From contig NC_089990.1 in the NCBI RefSeq assembly GCF_036417845.1, positions 3,732,001 to 3,796,000 on the forward strand: DNA of 64,000 nt, read 5' to 3'. The translations under genes were made by a program, and so were the position numbers. The notes below the pieces were generated by a model. The model was not told where the DNA came from and made no database searches. It worked only from the letters and a program-made list of their open reading frames with translations. Positions 1 to 64,000 of this stretch are shown one piece after another. Origin of the DNA: Apteryx mantelli. Lineage: Eukaryota > Chordata > Aves > Apterygiformes > Apterygidae. The stretch's first letter is position 1. Each line of letters opens with the position of its first letter.

Positions 1-280
1 TGCAATTTCCATGCAAACACAGAGGCAAGCCACAATATTCTATTTTACTAGATGATATATTCACCATTTTCTGACAAAACAAACATCGACAACTTGAAAA
101 ACACACTCTGTGATAGCTTAAAAACATGAGGATGCCTCTTAAGTTACATTAAAATTAATCATGCCTTAAGGGTTATAGTTATTTAGGAAACACGCTAACA
201 CCTACCAATCTTTCATAAAGTAATTAGGGATGTAATCCCAAATATTTAGATTGATAACCAATAGCAGTAATTAGACAATA

Positions 281-375
281 TAAAATATGAAAATTGTAAT
301 AGCTATAAATATTGTTTGATAATGTTCAGTAACATAAAATATGAAGACTATAATAGCTATAAATATTGCTTGAAA
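281..375. repeat. 54-bp period AT-rich tandem duplication
   Basis: The segment starting TAAAATATGA at 281 recurs at 335, with about 33 of 38 bases matching through AATAGCTATAAATATTG. The second copy is incomplete. Confidence 0.8.
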
Positions 376-681
376 TAATAACGGCTAATAATAATCATCA
401 CTAGACTGAGACAAGCTCAGAAAAGCTATATTGCAGAGAAATGAGAGGAAAGCGGTCAGTGTTTTCTCTGGCTTCTCAAACCTGCGCGTCCCACCACCAC
501 CAGACGGGACTGAACGACTCGCAGCAGCTCTCCCCCGCGCCCCAGCTTCCCCAGGCACGGGCGGAGGCGCAGAAAACCGCTTTTCCCCTCGAGGCACCGA
601 AGGCCGAGCAGCGGGCGCGTTAAGGACGACAGCGGTGCCCAGAAGGGCGCTCGCCGGGGACCCCTGCGGCAGAGGCCTCAC

Positions 682-878
682 CTGCCGCCGCCTCCGGCCC
701 GGCCTCCCGCCGCCGCCGCCGCGCTCCTCGGCCTGCCGCCACCCGAAACCGGAGCCGCAGGCGAAGAGCCGCTGCCGGAGAGGCCCCGCCGCTGACCGCC
801 CGGCGGCGTCGGCCCGCCCCGGGCCCACGGGCGCCTCTGCCGCAGCGGCGGGGACGGCGGCGGCGGCCCCGGCTCCAT
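682..878 (-). CDS. Possible first coding exon of an unidentified leftward gene
   Basis: From an ATG at 878 (context CGGGATGGAG) the frame stays open 65 codons plus two bases to a consensus donor CAG|GTGAGG at 682/681. The peptide is Pro/Gly/Ala/Arg-rich (begins MEPGPPPPSPPLRQRR), which in GC-rich DNA is weak evidence of coding. The exon may equally be 5' UTR. I do not recognise the gene. Mammalian synteny would put GCNA downstream of OGT, but nothing seen here identifies it. The following AT-rich DNA (1-681) would be its first intron. Confidence 0.35.
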
Positions 879-962
879 CCCGCCGTCAAACCGCCCGCGC
901 CGCCGCAGCGCTTCCGGGGCACGGCCCCGCGCCTGCGCACAACGCCCCACGCAGGCGCGCAC

Positions 963-1010
963 TGCGGCGGTATTTACGGCGCCCGCGCTCTGCGGCGGTA
1001 TTTACGGCGC
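963..1010. repeat. Exact 20-bp direct repeat in the CpG island
   Basis: TGCGGCGGTATTTACGGCGC occurs at 963-982 and 991-1010, a period of 28 bp. On the minus strand each copy holds GTAAATACC, a TATA-like core in GC-rich flanks. Confidence 0.9.
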
Positions 1011-1080
1011 GCCGGGCGGGACGGGCACCCCCACCCCCCCCCGCGGCGCGCCAGCGACGCCGCCGGCAGCCAAGCGAAAA

Positions 1081-1899
1081 TCGACACCGGACTCCAATTT
1101 AATAGCAGGTTCAATAGTTTGCAACCACAGTCTCAGACCGTAAAAAGGAAGCTGAAAAATTCCCTAACGATATTGGACAACCGTTATAAACAGGACAGGG
1201 TATAAATGTGCAAGTCGAGAATTACAACCAAAACTTCTTACTCGTGTTTTAGGCAGTGATAAAACTCTACCAAGAAATCAAGGCATTGACACCAGGTATT
1301 CATCAGTGAGGATACATTCAAGCATCAGTTGAGATCTAGATGATAGGTGCACCAAAAAGCAGCAGTTCGCAGAAACAGGAGTCTCTAGTTCAGTACCAAT
1401 AGGAGACAAATTGTTACCTGTTACTGACCAGCAACATCTGTAGCACAATTAGCAAGATTGACATTAGCTTTAAATTGCAGTCCTTGACCCTCTGTAGAGA
1501 CTTAGGATGTTAGGTAATATTATTCTTGCTCATTCAATACAAAAATATTAATTTACATATAGGTCATGCCCTTCAAGGTACCACATAGTGTGAACAGAGA
1601 TGACAACAACTTGAAGAAAAGGAAAAAAAAGCTGCTGCGAGGCCCCAGAACACTTCAAGAATCAAATATGTACAACAGCCCTTTAGAGCTTTCAAGTTTG
1701 GATGCTTTTAGTCTAACATGGTGGAGACAAAAGTATTTAAGTAGAAGATCTATACTTACCTGGGATTATTTCTGCTGAAACAAATAGAATTACTTAAAAC
1801 AAAGTTACAGAAATAAAGATAAAAGGCCAGCAGCCCAGAATACTTTTCTGATAGCAGCACAGGAAGGGCAGTATAAAACGCGAAACGCTGGTCAAATTG
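1081..1899. other. Intergenic gap left of OGT
   Basis: AT-rich sequence between the probable OGT cleavage site and the left CpG island. No gene, RNA or repeat recognised. Confidence 0.5.
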
Positions 1900-2774
1900 G
1901 TCAAACTGGCAAACCAAAGCTTTATTTTTTGTTTAAAGGCTTTGCTACAGTACCTAGGACTGCGCCTCTATACATAATTAACAATCATTCCTGAAAGATC
2001 TGTATTTGGCACCAGTTTGTGTTTACCTCAAACACTTGTGGGGAGGATTAATTTCAAATCAAATTTGGTTTTTCAACAGAATAGGAGCTGCCATCATGAA
2101 GCCAATTAGCTGAGTTATCGGAGAAGCTTAAAAAAAAAAAAAAAACAAAACAAAAAAACAGAATCCTTATCTAAACCAACACATTACAGAAAGCTCCAAA
2201 ACAGAGGTCAAACATTAAAAGGCTGATATAGGCTCAAGTGGTTTATAAAACCTATAAAAAAAGACTACACCAGCAAATATGCCCTTTCAGTCCGCACAGT
2301 TTAGAAGTTAATGCAGGGAGCAACACTCGCTAGCTGGAAATCTTGTCATGGGAGAACCACACACATACCAACAGGAGTACCCAAAAATCAAATGTTAAAA
2401 AAGCTCCAATTCCCAATCCACATCAGAGGAGAGAGATTCATAGGAAGATTGAATCAATCCATGAAAACATAATTGGTTGGGCAGTTCAAACTTCCCCCAC
2501 CAACCGCTAAGTCTCACGTACATACAGCACATGTGCATGGCTCAATCCCATTCAAATTCCTCATGGAATAGAAGGATCCCAGGCTCTACAGAGTCCTTCC
2601 CTATCATGCAAGAAATATGTCTGACTGTGCTCTAATCACCATCATGTATCACTTCAGCCACGGAGTACCAGGCAGATTAAGTAGAAATGCACAGTTTTTA
2701 GCTCATCATCTCTGCAGAAGTGTTTGAGAGGCTCAGTTCCTGGAGAGTTCTGGGTGGGCACAGAGACAGGCTCT
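1900..2774 (-). other. OGT: OGT 3' UTR (probable)
   Basis: Lies between the OGT stop and the first good poly(A) signal on the minus strand. It includes a poly-purine run around 2130-2160 and no other feature I can name. A longer UTR reaching toward 1100 is possible. Confidence 0.6.
1921..1926 (-). terminator. OGT poly(A) signal AATAAA
   Basis: AATAAA on the minus strand, about 850 nt past the OGT stop. It is the first canonical hexamer downstream; cleavage would fall near 1900. Confidence 0.55.
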
Positions 2775-28661
<25,887 letters not shown>

Positions 28662-29329
28662 CGGGAAAGGGGGCCGGCGAGGCTCGGGCGGAGGCAGCAG
28701 AACGGCCGCGGGCGCGGAGGGGGCCGCTGGGCTGAGGCACGCGGAGCAGGACCGAGCTCCCCACGCTCCCGGCACGCTAAGGCGGCGGCTCCCGAAATGG
28801 CGCTGGCGGCAGCGGAGGCAGCACACAGCCGAATGGCCGCTGCCGGACCTACCTCCGCTCGCGAAATAGTCCGGGCGGCGCGAGAGAGCGGCGCTGGACG
28901 GGCCCCTGCGCGGCGGAGGAATCCCTGCCGGAACTGCATGCGTCTCCTTCCGCCACGCTCCGCCTCAGGCCGTCTCCGCGTGAGTTTCAGAAACACCTTT
29001 GTCACTTCGAGTATCCTTCCGCGCGAAGCCATTGCGACAAACGGGGAGGAAATGCGCGTGCGCGCCCGCCCTCCCCTCGCGCTGGTCTCCCCGCACATGG
29101 AGCGCGCGGGTACATCCGGGTGCCGGCGGCGCGCGGGGCCTGCCGGGACGGCGCGGGCAGGGGGCGCCACTGGGGTCGGCCGCCAGCCGGGCGGGGGCGG
29201 CCCGGGGCGCCGGGCCCTCGGCGGCGGCACCTCTTCCTTTGGCCTCGTCCAAAGGTATCCCGAGAAGGGGGTGCCCCAAGGAAATACAAGCGCAGCCGGG
29301 CAAGGACAGCAGCAGGAAAAAGAGCTCAT

Positions 29330-30078
29330 CTTTAAACCATCTTGAGTTTTATTTACAATTAATTTAACCAGCGAATACGGTACAAAAGCTTAGCCGGGTG
29401 TACGCTCCCTTCTCACTCGACTAAAAATAAGGAGTCCCACAGCCATGAATAACGAGAACTATTTTTAGAATACAAACAGCCTGAAAATTCCTGAAGACTC
29501 AAATTAGCAAATTTTGATTCTGGTGACCGATTGCAACTTAAAAAAAAAATAAAAAATAGGGCAGCTGTTCACTGAAACATTCAGGGTAGTTAAGGAGTTA
29601 CTAGAGAATGCATTCATATTGTATTCCCAGGTAACTGCCATTTCATAAAGGGAAAGTTCTTATTTTACAATTGTTCATCAAATGAACAACAGACATTTTA
29701 TTCTGAGCAACCATTTTCCCCTGGCAGACATGCATGAATCCAACAGGCTACTATTTCTGAGAAATTACTTGACATCTATAAAGAATGAAGAACAAACCAT
29801 TATAGGTCTCGTCAGCTGGATTCCAGAACTAGTGACAATCACACTAGCCCAATGCTTCAGCTGGGCATGCTTCTCTAAAGCTTACTTTTCACCATTTACT
29901 CAGTCACATAACAAGTTTTAGAACTGATACAAGTTACTATAAAAAAAAAAAATCTGTTTCATATTAACACAGATTGCACCATATTGTTTCTTACACCAAA
30001 CTGGAACGATAGTAACTCATGAGTCGAGAGTAGCGCAAGATGACTGCCATCTCAGGGAAAGGGAGTTTCCTAAGAAGT
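29330..30078 (-). other. TAF1: TAF1 3' UTR (probable)
   Basis: Runs from the stop codon to the poly(A) signal. AT-rich, no other feature seen. Confidence 0.6.
29348..29353 (-). terminator. TAF1 poly(A) signal AATAAA
   Basis: Minus-strand AATAAA about 730 nt past the TAF1 stop; cleavage would fall near 29330, less than 100 bp before the OGT CpG island begins. Confidence 0.6.
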
Positions 30079-62643
<32,565 letters not shown>

Positions 62644-63689
62644 CTACAATAGGAAAAAACAAGAGGGTCAGACAAGAAAAGTGCCGTGGAATGCTTGTCT
62701 GTCTTTCCCTCTCTGAAAAGCAATAATGAAAGAGAGCATTCTGAAATCCTGTACTTGACCTGTATTACAACCCCAATCCCCGAAGCAGGCAACAAGCTCA
62801 TTGTTATACTTGAAAAAAGTTTCTGATCCATCTCTGACATCACCTGTTTTTCAAAAGGATTTATTCTTAATTTCAGAAGCAAAGAAACTTAAAACAGGGA
62901 GGAAAGAATGCCTTTACACCTTGGGCGTGGGGTGAGACAGTACTTGGAAATAACTATTTCCTTATTGAACAATTCATAACCTTCAGCAAGACACATGGAG
63001 ACTGAAGAAGAGTTGATAAAATCATTAGGAGAACAGACAAAGTTATACAAACAGAGATTTCTTAAGCAATCGGATAGAAACAAACACCACAGACCAGAAA
63101 TACTACATTTCTTTCACCTCCAACACAATTCAGTTTCCCTATTTGTCTACTGTATACCTCCAAAAAACTGCACTAATGGCAATAGCAAACTTTCCTTTCC
63201 GTATTTTCTATGATGATGATCACTGCCTTTTAAGCACTGATAAATTTATCTTCCGAGTACCCTTTTAAAGAGGCAAAGCATTATTCCCAAATGAACTGAC
63301 AAATTTAGGAAACAGGAATCAAGACAAAGATTTGCAAAGCCATCTATTTATTTGCTGCCCTGATCTCCAGAGGAAATAATGTTTGTATGATCACGCTGTC
63401 CATCTCTGCCCACATCCATGTTATCCTTCTCCCCCAAACTCCACCAAGTAACTTCTGAACCCTTTTGCCAGTTTCAGTGAGGTTTTACCAAGGGCAGAGG
63501 TCTCAGGCATAGTTAAGCTCCTAACAGTTTAGTGAAATACGAAGTCTGCTTCTCCACAGGCTGTTTTAAGTGGTTCCATCAGGATAAACAGTACTGCATA
63601 AACATGCACCTTCTTAGACATCAACCAGTCCTCCTGACCAAATCTATAGGAATTCACTACTTGGTACTGATCAATTTTCAGTCATATTT

Positions 63690-63728
<39 letters not shown>

Positions 63729-64000
63729 AAGGCTTATAGTGAAAAGTTCATTTACAATACTTTTCTAATCACTGCCAAAGAATTCAGTCTGTACAAGAAA
63801 GCAAAGAATTATGATTTGCCCCACCATTCTTTCAACCAAATTGTTACTGATACGATCTCTGATCCATAATCACAGTGGTTTTGAAAGAGAGTTAAGTAAA
63901 GGACACAGACCTTGCAGATTGTTTTAGGAAGAGCACACCAAGTTCAGAACAGCATGAGAGGAGCAAATATTTGGCAGAAAAGCCAGAAAGCAAGCAGATT
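62644..64000 (-). other. TAF1: TAF1 intron reaching the right edge
   Basis: No further TAF1 exon recognised before the window ends. Contains a 27-base A run at 63695-63721. Confidence 0.75.

Larger units (their letters stand above)
470..1080 (-). promoter_or_regulatory. CpG island, probable promoter of a leftward gene
   Basis: An abrupt block of very high GC and CpG density between AT-rich flanks. It holds a minus-strand donor CAG|GTGAGG at 682/681, a 20-bp duplicated element at 963-982 and 991-1010, and an NRF1-like CGCGCCTGCGCA near 928. The donor orientation says the transcript runs left, the same way as OGT and TAF1. Confidence 0.7.

Noticed and set aside
431-1102. 223-codon plus-strand frame in the left CpG island
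   Set aside because: Compositional artefact; the splice donor in this island is on the other strand.

Overview
This 64 kb window comes from a vertebrate nuclear genome. It carries two very well conserved, multi-exon housekeeping genes, both read from the minus strand: TAF1 on the right (30079-62643 here; its N-terminal exons lie beyond the right edge) and OGT on the left (2775-28661, complete). Introns are compact, obvious interspersed repeats are few, the CpG islands are sharp, and the TAF1-OGT tandem order matches mammalian Xq13. Some OGT residues (for example an Ala-Leu-Ser-Met stretch in exon 18 and a Glu-Ala-Ser-Glu-Ser-Ala C-terminus) look sauropsid. My best guess is a bird, though a reptile is not excluded.

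Layout: 1-470 is AT-rich, with a 54-bp tandem duplication. 470-1080 is a CpG island with a strong minus-strand splice donor at 682/681, probably the promoter and first exon of a third gene reading left. About 1900-2774 is the OGT 3' UTR. 2775-28661 holds 22 coding exons of OGT, which rebuild to an unbroken 1045-codon frame with all TPR, catalytic and UDP-binding landmarks. 28210-29260 is the OGT CpG-island promoter. The TAF1 poly(A) signal (29353-29348) lies only about 0.7 kb upstream of the OGT ATG. 30079-62643 holds 35 TAF1 exons that rebuild to 1720 codons plus stop: part of the N-terminal region, the TAF7-binding/winged-helix core, zinc knuckle, double bromodomain and acidic tail. 62644-64000 is TAF1 intron.

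How the genes relate: OGT is the single nucleocytoplasmic O-GlcNAc transferase and TAF1 is the scaffold subunit of TFIID. They sit head-to-tail with under 1 kb between the end of one and the promoter of the next. The most unusual material is non-coding. OGT intron 4 (18749-21716) contains several islands rich in CpG and TGCGC in an AT-rich intron, a candidate decoy exon, and an in-frame copy of the leader used by the human 'mitochondrial' OGT isoform in which the start ATG is ATA. In TAF1 I see two GC-AG introns, a 75-nt intron in bromodomain 2 that is a multiple of three and stop-free, and loss of an internal splice donor that would give the shorter isoform known from mammals.

Limits: all exon edges were set by hand from splice consensus, phase continuity and recalled protein families; no database search was possible.
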